47,844 nucleotides of DNA, from the NCBI GenBank assembly GCA_023146365.1, contig JAGLCE010000031.1:1-47844 (forward strand), written 5' to 3'. The notes under the pieces were generated by a model. That model had not been told where the DNA came from. It worked only from the letters and a program-made list of their open reading frames with translations, and made no database searches. Made by a program: the position numbers and the translations under genes. Shown here piece after piece: positions 26,694 through 36,463 of the stretch; positions within the stretch are counted from its first letter, which is position 1, and every line of letters begins with the position of its first letter. Source of the stretch: Endozoicomonadaceae bacterium (GTDB lineage Bacteria; Pseudomonadota; Gammaproteobacteria; Pseudomonadales; Endozoicomonadaceae).

Positions 26694-27476
26694 TCATACA
26701 CGTTTCACTATGACTTGGACAGTTTTTAAGATCGCATTTTGGCGCTGGAGTTCACGACGCAGATTTTCAGCGGCGTCCTTGTTTTCTTTATATTTAGCCA
26801 GCAACATCAACATAAGCCTGCACTTGAGCATACCGCTGATATTACGACTAGTGATACATTTCATCCTCCACTTCATGACGTCATCAACAAAAATTCCTTC
26901 TTCATGACAATATTCAGCCAGTGTAGCTCCACTCAACCCAGCTGTTTCAAAAAGCACTTTCGCCTCGTATTCATAACGAACCGGAGCTGGTATTTCATCC
27001 TTACTGAAGATTGGGAGTTTTCGTAATATCATAAAAATGCATGTGGCCATCATGACTACGCCTGCCACAAAACCACATACAGCGCCAATCACAACGCCAA
27101 CTAAACCCGCACTGCCCGCTGCTATATTCTTGAACATGTCATTATTTAAGTGATTCCGTTCACATATTGTGTGCATCTTAATGCCGAACCACATACCGCA
27201 CAGGCATACACCTATTGTGCTTGTGATAACGCTAACAGCAGGTGTAATCAAGAGAAGTAATCCAACAACTCCAATTCTTACAGCATGGTCTTTAATGGAT
27301 CCAACAGGAGGCAATTCGCTAGCACGAGAAAAGCACATTATGCGATTATCTACTTCATCCTGACGAACCGTTTTTTGACCATTGAAAGAGCCAGAGGTTA
27401 CACCACGACTCTCACTATTTTTAACCAACAAAGGATTATTAGTCACTCCCGATATTGTTTTTACATTACTGTCCAT
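26694..27476 (-). CDS. Unknown membrane protein with coiled-coil tail
   Basis: About 260 residues. A polar N-terminal ~65 residues precede two hydrophobic pairs (VVGLLLLITPAVSVITSTIG and a Gly/Ala/Val-rich stretch with GVVIGAVCGFVAGVVMMATC), so two to four membrane spans are expected. The C-terminal ~85 residues carry ATLAEYCHEEGIFVDDVMKW and an amphipathic helix (AAENLRRELQRQNAILK). This recalls the helix-turn-helix plus coiled coil of IS3/ISPsy-type transposase OrfA proteins; the resemblance is loose and may be convergent. The start at 27476 is favoured because AAGG is seven bases upstream; ATG 27482 is possible. Hydrophobic pairs of this kind occur in membrane-inserted effectors, but no function can be assigned. 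Confidence 0.6.
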   Translation of the reverse strand: MDSNVKTISGVTNNPLLVKNSESRGVTSGSFNGQKTVRQDEVDNRIMCFSRASELPPVGSIKDHAVRIGVVGLLLLITPAVSVITSTIGVCLCGMWFGIKMHTICERNHLNNDMFKNIAAGSAGLVGVVIGAVCGFVAGVVMMATCIFMILRKLPIFSKDEIPAPVRYEYEAKVLFETAGLSGATLAEYCHEEGIFVDDVMKWRMKCITSRNISGMLKCRLMLMLLAKYKENKDAAENLRRELQRQNAILKTVQVIVKRV

Positions 27477-27482
27477 AATCAT

Positions 27483-28040
27483 ACCTTGTTTTTAATAATA
27501 TTAAATAGAATATATAGCTATCATGTCGCTTTATTTTAATTTTAATAACTTCATATCGCTTGCCATTCTTAAATGACGAGTCATTCAAATAACAACTAAC
27601 TAGTTTGTGATCAATAAGCGTTTCGATGTTTTCAATCTATTAAATCTTCATGTTTTAAAAAAAACACGCTATTATTCCATATTTTACCGAGACTTTAGTT
27701 AGCTGTCTCACAAACCTATTGGTTCATGGTAATCGAAATAACCATACATTGAACTAACCATAGTGATTAGATATTATAACATTATGAAATCTGAATTTTT
27801 TGCGGTACTAATACAAATAAGTGAGACTGTAATTTCATCAGCTATGGCATAAATAAGCAACCAACACGCAACCAAACCCTATGCTCTGTTAATAGTATCG
27901 CCTCAGAATAAGGGTGATCATCATCCTCCGGTGAAGAACAACTCAAAGACATCACGACACCAAGCCCCCTGAGACAACAACGATGCTGGCACAGGAGATA
28001 ACTTGATGAGATCGTATATTTAAACAGACGCTAGCCAAGG
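27483..28040. other. AT-rich spacer containing dispersed-repeat copy 2
   Basis: No gene-like frame was found. It holds the repeat at 27827-27900 followed by mixed-composition sequence that looks decayed. Confidence 0.4.
27827..27900. repeat. Dispersed ~75-bp repeat, copy 2
   Basis: Matches 480-553 (CTGTAATTTCATCAGCTATGG onward). Here no transposase frame follows, so only the flank of the presumed element remains. Confidence 0.55.
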
Positions 28041-30839
28041 CTATTTTTCAACAGGGTTACCATCCCTATCCAGTACCACCACACGGCCGATATTCAATTT
28101 TTCTATACCCTCCCTGATTTTGCTAAGGTCTCCAAGCACCAGCCAAGTAAAATGATCCGTTTGTAATGAGGTTTTAGTTATTTCTCGAATCGTCTCATTA
28201 TCCATATTTTTCACACGGTCCGCATAATCATACATGTAACTGTCTGGCAGGCCGTATTCAACCAAGGAACTAATAGAACTCAACAAGGCACTATTGGTTT
28301 CATAACGACCTGGCTGCTGGTTGACCCGATTGGTTTTCACCATGGCCAGCTCCTCATTAGTGGCCAATTTTTTACTGGTGAATTCTCGGTACTCTTTCAA
28401 TATTTCCACCATCGATGCATCCGTCTTGTCCGTTTGAACCGATGTAAGTGCCATATAAGGACGTTGGCCACGCGCGCTGCGAGAGTAACTGAAGGCACCA
28501 TAAGCCCAGTGTTTATCTTCTCGCAAGTTCAGGTTCAAGCGGGACGTGAACTGGCCGCCGATGACATCATTCGCCAGACTGAATCCTAGCGCACGGTCAT
28601 CATTCACTGGCATCACCAGCTGGGCGGCAACGATAGTGGACTGACTGGCATCGGGATAATCGATCAAGTAAACCGTTGCCTTGTCAGGGCTGGCAACATC
28701 ACCAATCGTTGTCTCTGGCAATGATTTATTCGGAACCTGCCAATGTGAAAATGCTTTTTCCAGTTCAGGCAATAATGCATCCATGGTGATATCGCCAGTC
28801 ACAATCAATGTGCCGTTATCAGGACGAATCCAAGTTTTCCAATACTCGACCAGATCCTCGCGAGCAATGGCTGAAACGGAGTCCAAGGTCCCGTTTCCGT
28901 GCCAAGGCATACTATAGGCATGGTCTGACCCATAAAGCAGTTTCGGCAGAATACGATATCCAATACTGCGCGGACTGTTTTTTTCCTGATTGATGCCATC
29001 CAGTATATTGCTACGCAAGCGCTCCAAATCCGTTTCACGAAAGGCAGGACGGGTGAGTACATCAGACATGATCGCAAGAGACTTACTCAACATGACTGTC
29101 AGACTATTTAAATAGAGACTCGATGTATCGAAACTACCGCCGACGCTTAGCGTGGTACCAATGGTGTCCAGCTCATCAGCCAGCTCCAACGACGTTTTTT
29201 CTGTCGTGCCTTCATCCAGCATGTACATGGTCAGATTCGGTAGGCCAGGCTTGCCAAGGCGTCCGGAAAAACCACCATTAAACTGGAGTTCCATGCTAAC
29301 GACCGGTGTCTGATGACGAGACGCCAGCACCACCTTGAGACCGTTGCTTAATGTGGCACGATTCAGTGGCGGCAAAGAGAGTGAAACATTGCCATCATTG
29401 CTCGCCGGTATTTGACTGCGATCAGCCCCCGTCTCAGCCTGCTCATAGGCGGGGTATGGAGTGATTTCGAGTACATAGGCACCATCGCTGAGCCATTTTT
29501 TAGCCGCTTTGCGAATCATGCTCGACGTGGCACCCTGTATGATGTCGAAACTTTTTCGGTAATTATCAGGATCACCGAAATAGACTTCACCATGAGCCAG
29601 AATGTCAGATTTTCCGCCCATGCCGCCGACTCGCTCACTACCTCGCACAAAGGCCGCCGCATAATTGAACTTGATCCGTTGGAGCTCTTTTTCCGTTGGA
29701 CCTTTTTTGAAGAGTTTCTCCATCTCCTCATCAATAATAGATTCAAGACGGGACAAACTGACATCGTCTTTGGCGTCTGCAACGATGACAAACTGACCCG
29801 CCAGTAGTCGATCATAAACAAATGCATTGACGGAGGTTGCCAACGGTTCATCATGTACCAAACGTTTGTAGAGGCGAGAGTTCCTGCCACCGACTAGCAC
29901 ATCAGAGACCAACGAGAGATATTCAAGATCAGAGCTTTTTAGCGACGAGTCGGTATTCCAGACTTTCATCAATCGAGCCTGAGAAACACGATCCTGCATG
30001 AAATCTCGTTTTTCTTCGGTGCGCTTGGCCGTCCAGCTACCCATTTTTGTCAGTGGCGGACCAGCGGGAATATCACCAAAGTAGAAGTTGATTTTCTCAC
30101 GCGCCGTTTCTACGTCAATGTCACCGGCCAGTACTAACACCGCATTGGAAGGGCCGTAATAGGTCTTAAACCACGTTTTCACCAAGTCAAGGTCGGCTGC
30201 ATCAAGGTCTTCCATATAGCCGATCGTAGGCCATGAATATGGATGACCTTCTGGGAAGGTCTGCTCAGCCATGCGATTGAAAACGTTACCGTAGGGCTGG
30301 TTTTCACCTTCGCGTTTTTCATTTTTGACCACGCCACGCTGTTGATCCAGCTTCTCCTGGGTGATAGAGCCGAGGAAGTGACCCATCCGATCAGACTCCA
30401 ACCACAGTGCCATATCCAGCGCCGACGTGGGTACAGTTTCGAAATAATTGGTTCGATCGGTATTGGTGGTGCCGTTTAGGTCGGTAGCGCCGGCCTCTTC
30501 TAAAGGCCGAAAGAAGTCGTTGTCGTAGTTTTCGGATCCCTGGAACATCAGGTGTTCGAATAGATGCGCGAAACCTCTTTTACCGACACTCTCATCCTTG
30601 GAACCGACCTTGTACCAGATATTGACGGCCACCACAGGGGCTTTGCGATCCTCATGCACAATCACGGTCAGACCGTTGTCGAGCATGAACTTATCATAAG
30701 GAATGCCTGCTTTTGGCAGATTCTGAATAGCGGTAACTGAGGCATCAGTGCTGGATGAGAGTGAGCTACAGCCCATCAGCAATGTCGAGCCTAAAACCAG
30801 CACCGCCAGAATCTGTTTAAGTGTTGTTTGTTGCATCAT
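28041..30839 (-). CDS. M16 family (pitrilysin-like) zinc peptidase, predicted lipoprotein
   Basis: The N-terminus (KQILAVLVLGSTLLMGCSS) is a lipoprotein signal with lipobox LMGC (Cys24), so the enzyme should be membrane-anchored in the envelope. Two M16 units follow. The first has FMLDNGLTVIVHEDRKAPVV, the inverted zinc motif HLFEH (His92, Glu95, His96 from this start), and the distal Glu region NEKREGENQPYG. The second half (ATLSNGLKVVLASRHQTPVV) lacks the zinc motif, as usual for the inactive partner. About 932 residues is normal for two-unit M16B proteins, which degrade peptides or short unfolded segments. The start 30839 was chosen over 30938 because the signal begins there; no strong ribosome site is seen. 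Confidence 0.92.
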   Translation of the reverse strand: MMQQTTLKQILAVLVLGSTLLMGCSSLSSSTDASVTAIQNLPKAGIPYDKFMLDNGLTVIVHEDRKAPVVAVNIWYKVGSKDESVGKRGFAHLFEHLMFQGSENYDNDFFRPLEEAGATDLNGTTNTDRTNYFETVPTSALDMALWLESDRMGHFLGSITQEKLDQQRGVVKNEKREGENQPYGNVFNRMAEQTFPEGHPYSWPTIGYMEDLDAADLDLVKTWFKTYYGPSNAVLVLAGDIDVETAREKINFYFGDIPAGPPLTKMGSWTAKRTEEKRDFMQDRVSQARLMKVWNTDSSLKSSDLEYLSLVSDVLVGGRNSRLYKRLVHDEPLATSVNAFVYDRLLAGQFVIVADAKDDVSLSRLESIIDEEMEKLFKKGPTEKELQRIKFNYAAAFVRGSERVGGMGGKSDILAHGEVYFGDPDNYRKSFDIIQGATSSMIRKAAKKWLSDGAYVLEITPYPAYEQAETGADRSQIPASNDGNVSLSLPPLNRATLSNGLKVVLASRHQTPVVSMELQFNGGFSGRLGKPGLPNLTMYMLDEGTTEKTSLELADELDTIGTTLSVGGSFDTSSLYLNSLTVMLSKSLAIMSDVLTRPAFRETDLERLRSNILDGINQEKNSPRSIGYRILPKLLYGSDHAYSMPWHGNGTLDSVSAIAREDLVEYWKTWIRPDNGTLIVTGDITMDALLPELEKAFSHWQVPNKSLPETTIGDVASPDKATVYLIDYPDASQSTIVAAQLVMPVNDDRALGFSLANDVIGGQFTSRLNLNLREDKHWAYGAFSYSRSARGQRPYMALTSVQTDKTDASMVEILKEYREFTSKKLATNEELAMVKTNRVNQQPGRYETNSALLSSISSLVEYGLPDSYMYDYADRVKNMDNETIREITKTSLQTDHFTWLVLGDLSKIREGIEKLNIGRVVVLDRDGNPVEK

Positions 30840-31122
30840 AAATGTGGCGCTACTGGAGCCTTTATCGGTAGAGGTTCTAAATGGAGTACACCGATGATAG
30901 ACGCTAAATCTTCGAATTAGCATCAGCGAATCGGGCATTGAGTTCCATTATACGTTGTAATAATAATTGCCAACTAGTAAAAACCCAGCGGCAATAATAA
31001 ACCCAGATCAGGTTGTTTTACCGTTAACCTCAAGACTACAGGACGCAAAATACAAGACAAGAGTTATTAGCCAGCATGGTGACATAACATTAAACTAGCG
31101 TCAAGACTTAACATATATCCCA

Positions 31123-31131
31123 TGGTATACT
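31123..31131 (+). promoter_or_regulatory. Extended -10 promoter for the cvfB-like gene
   Basis: TGGTATACT (TGn plus TATACT) lies 35 bases before ATG 31166. No strong -35 is visible, as is usual with extended -10 promoters. Confidence 0.45.
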
Positions 31132-31165
31132 GACAAGTTACTGTGTAGATGAGTCAGATGCAAAC

Positions 31166-32014
31166 ATGCTTGAAAACGTGGTAAAAGTGGGATGCCTCAA
31201 TCGGTTAACGGTCGCCAGTAAAGCACCCTTTGGCGTTTATCTAGACGGTCACTCTTCTGAGATCCTGCTCCCCAAACGCTACGTGCCTAAAGGTACGCAG
31301 ATTGGCGATGTTCTGGATACTTTCATCTATCTGGACTCCGATGATCTATTGATTGCAACCACGGAAACGCCGCTGGCACAGGTTGGCGAGCTAGCATGTC
31401 TAAACGTGGTAGAAGTGAACGCCATCGGTGCCTTTCTGGACTGGAATTTACCAAAAAATTTGTTGGTGCCGTTCAGTGAGCAAAAGCTGAAAATGGTCAA
31501 GGGAAGTACTTATATTGTCTTTGTATATTTGGATGACCGCACTCACCGTATTGTTGCTTCTTCAAAAATAGATAAACACCTTAATAACGAGATCGCACGA
31601 TACCGTCAGGGACAAGCGGTTTCGTTGCTTGTGGTTGATCGTACAGAGCTCGGATATACCGCAGTCATCGAGGGTAAGCATTGGGGAGTTATTTTCCACA
31701 GCGATATTCATACGTCTGTTCGCTACGGTGACCGAATCGACGGTTTCATCAAACAAGTGCGCCCTGACGGGAAGATTGACCTCTGCTTATCCAAACCCGG
31801 CTTCGACAAGATCGGTATGACAGAGTTGACTCAACACATTCTGGGGGCAATGAAGCGCCATCAGGGCTTTTTGCCGCTACATGATAAAAGCGATCCCCGG
31901 CTAATCAAACAACAATTTTCTGTCAGTAAACGCACCTTCAAAATGGCGATCGGCGCACTCTATAAAAAACGGCTAATTACCATTGAAAGAAATGGTATTC
32001 ACCTGATGTCATGA
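31166..32014 (+). CDS. cvfB: S1-domain RNA-binding protein of the CvfB/YitL family
   Basis: The 282-residue sequence matches CvfB-type proteins. The N-terminal S1-like part has APFGVYLDG and ILLPKRYVPKGTQIGDVLD, then FIYLDSDDLLIATT. A second S1-like unit has VNAIGAFLDWNLPKNLLVPF, and a third IDGFIKQVRPDGKIDLCL. A C-terminal winged helix (SVSKRTFKMAIGALYKKRLI) completes the fold. CvfB binds RNA and affects virulence-factor expression in Staphylococcus; its role in gammaproteobacteria is unclear. It stands alone with an extended -10 promoter and is divergent from the M16 gene. Confidence 0.9.
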   Translation: MLENVVKVGCLNRLTVASKAPFGVYLDGHSSEILLPKRYVPKGTQIGDVLDTFIYLDSDDLLIATTETPLAQVGELACLNVVEVNAIGAFLDWNLPKNLLVPFSEQKLKMVKGSTYIVFVYLDDRTHRIVASSKIDKHLNNEIARYRQGQAVSLLVVDRTELGYTAVIEGKHWGVIFHSDIHTSVRYGDRIDGFIKQVRPDGKIDLCLSKPGFDKIGMTELTQHILGAMKRHQGFLPLHDKSDPRLIKQQFSVSKRTFKMAIGALYKKRLITIERNGIHLMS

Positions 32015-32552
32015 ATGATTAAACAGTGATTACCGTCATATTTATTTTTATTTGAACTTATTCACAACCATCAATGTCAAACTATTTCGGTGATTTGACA
32101 TTTTTTTGTTGACATTTTTTTAGACTTATTTTTTTTAGACTTACCTCTAATAACGCCAGGGGAAAAACATGATCATATATTAATCAGTCCAAGCACTTTC
32201 ATCATGTAGTTTTCGCACCACCCACAATTTTTTCGTTTGTTCTTAATAGCTGCCTTAACAGAAGTATCCAGTTTGAGAAGATTTAGAGTCACCGGTCTTG
32301 CAACAGCCAAGTTCTCAGTAGCAATCGCACAGACTGATATAAACATGATTTCAGCCAAGATGTGGGTTGTTTTTTTGGATCACGTGGATCAGTGAGTGTA
32401 CTAAATTTGAAAAACAGAGATTTTTCAGACATTAGCGCCTCAGGAATCAGGAAAAAGACGCCATTTTACAGGTTTTCAGGCCGTTTGACTGTTCAAATAA
32501 CGTTCATGTTTTTGCCCTGCTAATAACGCCGAGACCCTTTTTATTAACCACT
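32015..32552. other. AT-rich spacer upstream of the BIR gene
   Basis: It contains direct repeats of GACATTTTTTTGTTGACATTTTTTT-like sequence (about 32096-32121). A minus-strand 61-codon frame (32173-32358) starts with a hydrophobic stretch (MFISVCAIATENLA) but has no homology I recognise; I do not call it. No clear promoter was found. Confidence 0.35.
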
Positions 32553-35207
32553 ATGAACACCACCCAACACAAAGGTAATGATAACATGCATATCGAAGGA
32601 AATTCTCACTCAAATTGCGCTATATCAAGCAATTTAGGTTTCACTTGCTCACAGTTAACCTCAAATCATACTGCTAAAACCTCGACACTCTGCCTCTTAG
32701 CTTTTAAAAAAAAACATGCATCTCATTCTAATTCGCCCAACTTATCTTCAGATCATTTTTCTTTTTTTGAGTATCTGTCAACACAAGGATTATTTGGCAC
32801 TCATCAAGACGATATTCATTGCACGCTATGCCACAGAACCGTTTCAATAGCAGAGGTCTTTTGTGACGGGAATATAATGTACACCCCGAACGATTTCCAT
32901 TACATTAGCTGTAATTATATTAACGACCCATATCATAAAGTGCCTAAATATCCAGAATATCAAACGCTTGAATCCAGGATGGCCACGTTCACCAACTGGT
33001 CTCGCACTAACAAACCATCGCCCTTGCTTTTAGCAACATCAGGCTTATGGTGTCTCAATAAGCAAGATAGGGTTAAGTGTTTCTTTTGTGGTGGTATTAT
33101 TCATACTTGGCAGAAGGATGATAATCCCGATGAAGAGCATGCAAAAAATTTCCCTGAGTGTTCATTTCTTAATGATATCAAGGGTCCTGCGTTCATTAAA
33201 AATATTCAACAACAAAATATTCAACAACAACAATCAGATATATGTCGGCTTTCTCTAATGACTCCCGAAAATTTGTCTAATTCGAACCAATCAAATCTAC
33301 CCGTTATACTAACAAAAGTAGCTCCTAACAGCCTCAATCAAGAAAACACTTTACCCTTTTTACGAAAGCATATATATCCGCACTATGAAACCTACAGCGC
33401 CAGAAAAGCCAGTTTTCCTATGGAAGACAATTTCGTCTATCAAAACTCGTCATCAAATCAGCTGGCAGAGGCAGGATTTTTTTGTTTTAAGTTTTTTTCA
33501 GAAGACCACATTCTCTGTCACAGTTGTGGTTTTGGAATAAAGAGATGGCCTACGCTTAATGTCAACTTTATGCTTTTACATTGCAAATTCAGAACAAGAT
33601 GTAGTTACATTAACAGCGACGAAGCTAAGCAAATAATAGCAAGAAACACCTCTAATCAAACCGATGATACGGACATTATATCCACAACGAAAAGAGTTCA
33701 GCCATCAAGAGATATGAGTGATCCGGTTACTCCTATTTATGACTCTTTCCACACTAGAAAACAAATATTAAGTGCTTTTAATTATTTATGGGGAGCATCT
33801 GATAAAACATTGGATGATACGGCACAAGCAGGCTTTTTCTATTCATATATTAACCAGGAAGCTGGCATCTACTGCTTTCATTGTGGCAATAAAGCGGATG
33901 GCTGGTTGTACGCTGACGATGTAGCCAAAGAACATACCTATTTCTACCCCCGTTGTGGCTGGATTGCATATAGAGACAGCCCTGAATACAAAACCATCTA
34001 TAAAGACATACAACAGCTGAACGCAACACCGAAGATCAAGCTCGACAAATCGGAATTCGAACATTTCTATGAACGAATGGCAACGTTCATTTTTCAATGG
34101 CCAAACATTGCACAATGCCCCTCTTCCGAAAATCTGGTAATAGCAGGGCTTTTCTTTTACTCGGTACCCGATATCGTCCAATGCTTCAAGTGCTCTACAA
34201 CGTTTAAGGGTAATGAGTTTACAGAGACCCCCATTTTAAAGCATGCTTATAGTTGCCCTCAATGTCCGTTCATACAAAGCGATGAAGGCCAAAGATTAAT
34301 CACACTAGCTAAATCCAATCCCCATCAACAAGAAGTGCCCTACGATTATACAAACAGCATATCCATTCACGGTACCCTGCGTGCAAAACCTGATATTGAT
34401 ACATCCATCACCAATTACTACCCAGGCTATGCCTCGTTTAGTGCCAGAAAAAAAAGTTTCACCCACTCAGATTGGCCCCACGCCAAAGTTCCCTATCAAG
34501 ATCCTACAACTATGGCCCTCGCCGGTTTTTTCTTTAAACGCTCCCAGCATCCTGAAACGGATACCGTGTACTGCTTCCAAAGTGATCATGGGGGGCTGAG
34601 CAATTGGCAGCCATCTGATCATCCTGATGAAGAACATTACAAACACTTTCCTCAGTGTCCCTACACTCACAAGCGTCGGCATGAAACGTATCCAAAACAC
34701 ATTACCATGTCATTCAACTCGTTGGGATGTACTCCCACCCATCCAAATACAGAAGCTCCAGATGAACGCTTTCTAGCAAGTCTACCTCCAGTCACTCTTA
34801 CGCATAACACGTATCCAAAAAGCATTATCATGTTATCCAACCCGCTGGAATATATTCCCGCTCCTCCAAATACAGAAGTTTCAGATGAACTCTTTCTAGC
34901 AAGTATACCTCCATCCACTCGTACCACAGAGACGATCAACGCTAATCAACCTTATCGCCCCTCTGGCAACCGATGCGATCCAAACAACGATACAATCGCT
35001 TTCATGTCGACCAGCGCAAGCAGGTTCGTTATGCCATCTGATTCAGATCTCCGACAAAGCATAGCTGCACAATCATTGATGAGCAGCAACCTATATTCAT
35101 CTCAGACAATACTGATGGCTATCAAACATATCGCCAAAGAGAAAGAAAGCGATACTATCTCCACAGCAGAGCTGGCAATCTATCTTTATAGTAGATCTCA
35201 ACTATAA
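32553..35207 (+). CDS. Multi-BIR-repeat (IAP-like) protein, candidate anti-apoptotic effector
   Basis: BIR repeats bind caspases or IAP antagonists through a zinc fold (C-x2-C ... H ... C). Canonical repeats here: residues ~134-206 (ESRMATFTNW, CFFC, TW, DEEHAKNFPECSF), ~397-472 (YCFHCGNKADGW, KEHTYFYPRC) and ~504-573 (YERMATFIFQW, CFKC, LKHAYSCPQCPF). Degenerate ones: ~70-123 (HCTLCH), ~275-352 (LCHSCGFGIKRW, HCKFRTRC), and ~621-704, which has PDEEHYKHFPQC but CFQS where C-x2-C is expected. Residues 711-795 hold two ~43-residue repeats (YPKHITMSFNSL / YPKSIIMLSNPL). No RING is present. The start could be ATG 32586, which has AAGGT upstream. BIR domains are essentially eukaryotic and viral, so acquisition from an animal host is the likely origin. 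AT-rich, standing alone. Confidence 0.88.
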   Translation: MNTTQHKGNDNMHIEGNSHSNCAISSNLGFTCSQLTSNHTAKTSTLCLLAFKKKHASHSNSPNLSSDHFSFFEYLSTQGLFGTHQDDIHCTLCHRTVSIAEVFCDGNIMYTPNDFHYISCNYINDPYHKVPKYPEYQTLESRMATFTNWSRTNKPSPLLLATSGLWCLNKQDRVKCFFCGGIIHTWQKDDNPDEEHAKNFPECSFLNDIKGPAFIKNIQQQNIQQQQSDICRLSLMTPENLSNSNQSNLPVILTKVAPNSLNQENTLPFLRKHIYPHYETYSARKASFPMEDNFVYQNSSSNQLAEAGFFCFKFFSEDHILCHSCGFGIKRWPTLNVNFMLLHCKFRTRCSYINSDEAKQIIARNTSNQTDDTDIISTTKRVQPSRDMSDPVTPIYDSFHTRKQILSAFNYLWGASDKTLDDTAQAGFFYSYINQEAGIYCFHCGNKADGWLYADDVAKEHTYFYPRCGWIAYRDSPEYKTIYKDIQQLNATPKIKLDKSEFEHFYERMATFIFQWPNIAQCPSSENLVIAGLFFYSVPDIVQCFKCSTTFKGNEFTETPILKHAYSCPQCPFIQSDEGQRLITLAKSNPHQQEVPYDYTNSISIHGTLRAKPDIDTSITNYYPGYASFSARKKSFTHSDWPHAKVPYQDPTTMALAGFFFKRSQHPETDTVYCFQSDHGGLSNWQPSDHPDEEHYKHFPQCPYTHKRRHETYPKHITMSFNSLGCTPTHPNTEAPDERFLASLPPVTLTHNTYPKSIIMLSNPLEYIPAPPNTEVSDELFLASIPPSTRTTETINANQPYRPSGNRCDPNNDTIAFMSTSASRFVMPSDSDLRQSIAAQSLMSSNLYSSQTILMAIKHIAKEKESDTISTAELAIYLYSRSQL

Positions 35208-35379
35208 AGATATTCACCAGCATTCACCCACTCAATAGACAACCCTTGGCAATATGCGCTTGGGTTTAACAGAACCAGTACAGACTCTCCCAGATGACGT
35301 CATTAAATTCCTCATCACTGATTGAACAGGTTTTCCTGTTGACCCAAAAACCCATTCATTCTGAGAGAGTTAAAACGCT

Positions 35380-36048
35380 TTAACTGGATAAATAGGTGAT
35401 GACGCTGAAAAGATCGGGGAATCGTTGTTCAGTATGTTTTTGCACGCTGGCATCAGGTTCATCAAGATCAGGAATCATGATGGCTCGGCAGCCAGCGCCA
35501 AGGGCCGAGCGCATGCCAATATTTGAATCTTCCAGCGCCAAGCACTCATCAGGAGGCAAGCCCAGTTTTTTTGCAGCCTTCAGATAAGATTCCGGTGCAG
35601 GTTTTGGCTGCTCAATATCCTCTCCGGAGATCGTGAATCGAAAATACGCTGACCAATGATATTGATTCATCACTTGAGAGATTTTCGCCTGTCCAGCGGA
35701 GGTGACCAACGCCATGGGAATCTTGCGATTATGCAGAAATTGCAGTAGTTCATTGCTGCCCAGTTTACAGTCAATCCCAGCCTGCCAACCTGAGTCCTCC
35801 TGCTGCCTCAACCGCTCTTTAAAACGGGATAGACTGAAACCGGCTCCGCCGAGATCTGTGATCAACTGAAAACACTCATTCAGTCGAATTCCGATAAATT
35901 TCCGGTAAAGGGTATCGCTCAGGTCAATAGCGAACTCATCAGCCGTCGATTGCCAGATACGCCGGTAGAACAGCTCAGTATCAATCAGCGTGCCATCCAG
36001 ATCCAACAGAATGGCAGTAGGCATAACGGTCATGGTGCGGTGCCCCAT
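35380..36048 (-). CDS. HAD-superfamily phosphatase/phosphoglucomutase-like (subfamily IA)
   Basis: Haloacid-dehalogenase-fold enzymes act on phosphosugars, nucleotides and similar small phosphates. Motif I is DLDGTLIDTE near residue 16 (nucleophile and acid Asp), motif II is VTSAG, the lysine and motif III are in QPKPAPESYLKAAKKLG and ALEDSNIGMRSALGAG. The helical cap between motifs I and II places it in the beta-phosphoglucomutase-like group. About 222 residues is normal. The substrate is unknown. Start alternatives are ATG 36048 and the internal ATG giving MPTAILLDLDGT (36024); the latter matches the family better but lacks a clear ribosome site. Confidence 0.85.
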   Translation of the reverse strand: MGHRTMTVMPTAILLDLDGTLIDTELFYRRIWQSTADEFAIDLSDTLYRKFIGIRLNECFQLITDLGGAGFSLSRFKERLRQQEDSGWQAGIDCKLGSNELLQFLHNRKIPMALVTSAGQAKISQVMNQYHWSAYFRFTISGEDIEQPKPAPESYLKAAKKLGLPPDECLALEDSNIGMRSALGAGCRAIMIPDLDEPDASVQKHTEQRFPDLFSVITYLSS

Positions 36049-36463
36049 TTTTTTATCTACTGAAGATTATCTTCGGACGGACAGGATCATTCAAGAGTGA
36101 AGAGTTAATTTATTATTTTTGGCAATAGAACATGTATTCAAGCGATAATATCATCCAACATATAAAACACCGAAATAATAATAAGATGCAGATAAAAACC
36201 CTGCGAATACAGACATTGATGCAACTATAAAAGACTTCCTGAAGATCACTCAAAAAATAAATAATGAACTTTTTCAATGAAGACAGTCTAATAATGGAAA
36301 TGGATAAAACACCTAGCATCCTAATTATATTATATTTCTTTCTGATTTTTTTATAAAAAATCGTCAACGTTCTACTCTAGACAAAGCTAGATATATGTGA
36401 AATAATTATTTATTTTATGTACAATACAATTTTAAACGATTCTAAACACAGAGGTATTAAAAA
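36049..36463. other. Very AT-rich spacer with recurrent upstream motif
   Basis: No gene is supported; a minus-strand frame at 36113-36367 has only low-complexity Ile/Phe-rich text. It carries the motif at 36262-36281. Confidence 0.4.
36262..36281 (+). promoter_or_regulatory. Recurrent AATGAACTTTTT-type upstream motif
   Basis: TAATGAACTTTTTCAATGAA lies about 185-200 bases ahead of ATG 36464. It matches the element upstream of the CSYTWN genes in its first ~16 bases. Confidence 0.4.

Noticed and set aside
32173..32358. Minus-strand 61-codon frame with a hydrophobic start
   Set aside because: No clear ribosome site, no homology recognised, low complexity; not supported as a gene.
36113..36367. 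Minus-strand 84-codon Ile/Phe-rich frame
   Set aside because: Text follows from extreme AT content, not from a protein; no ribosome site.
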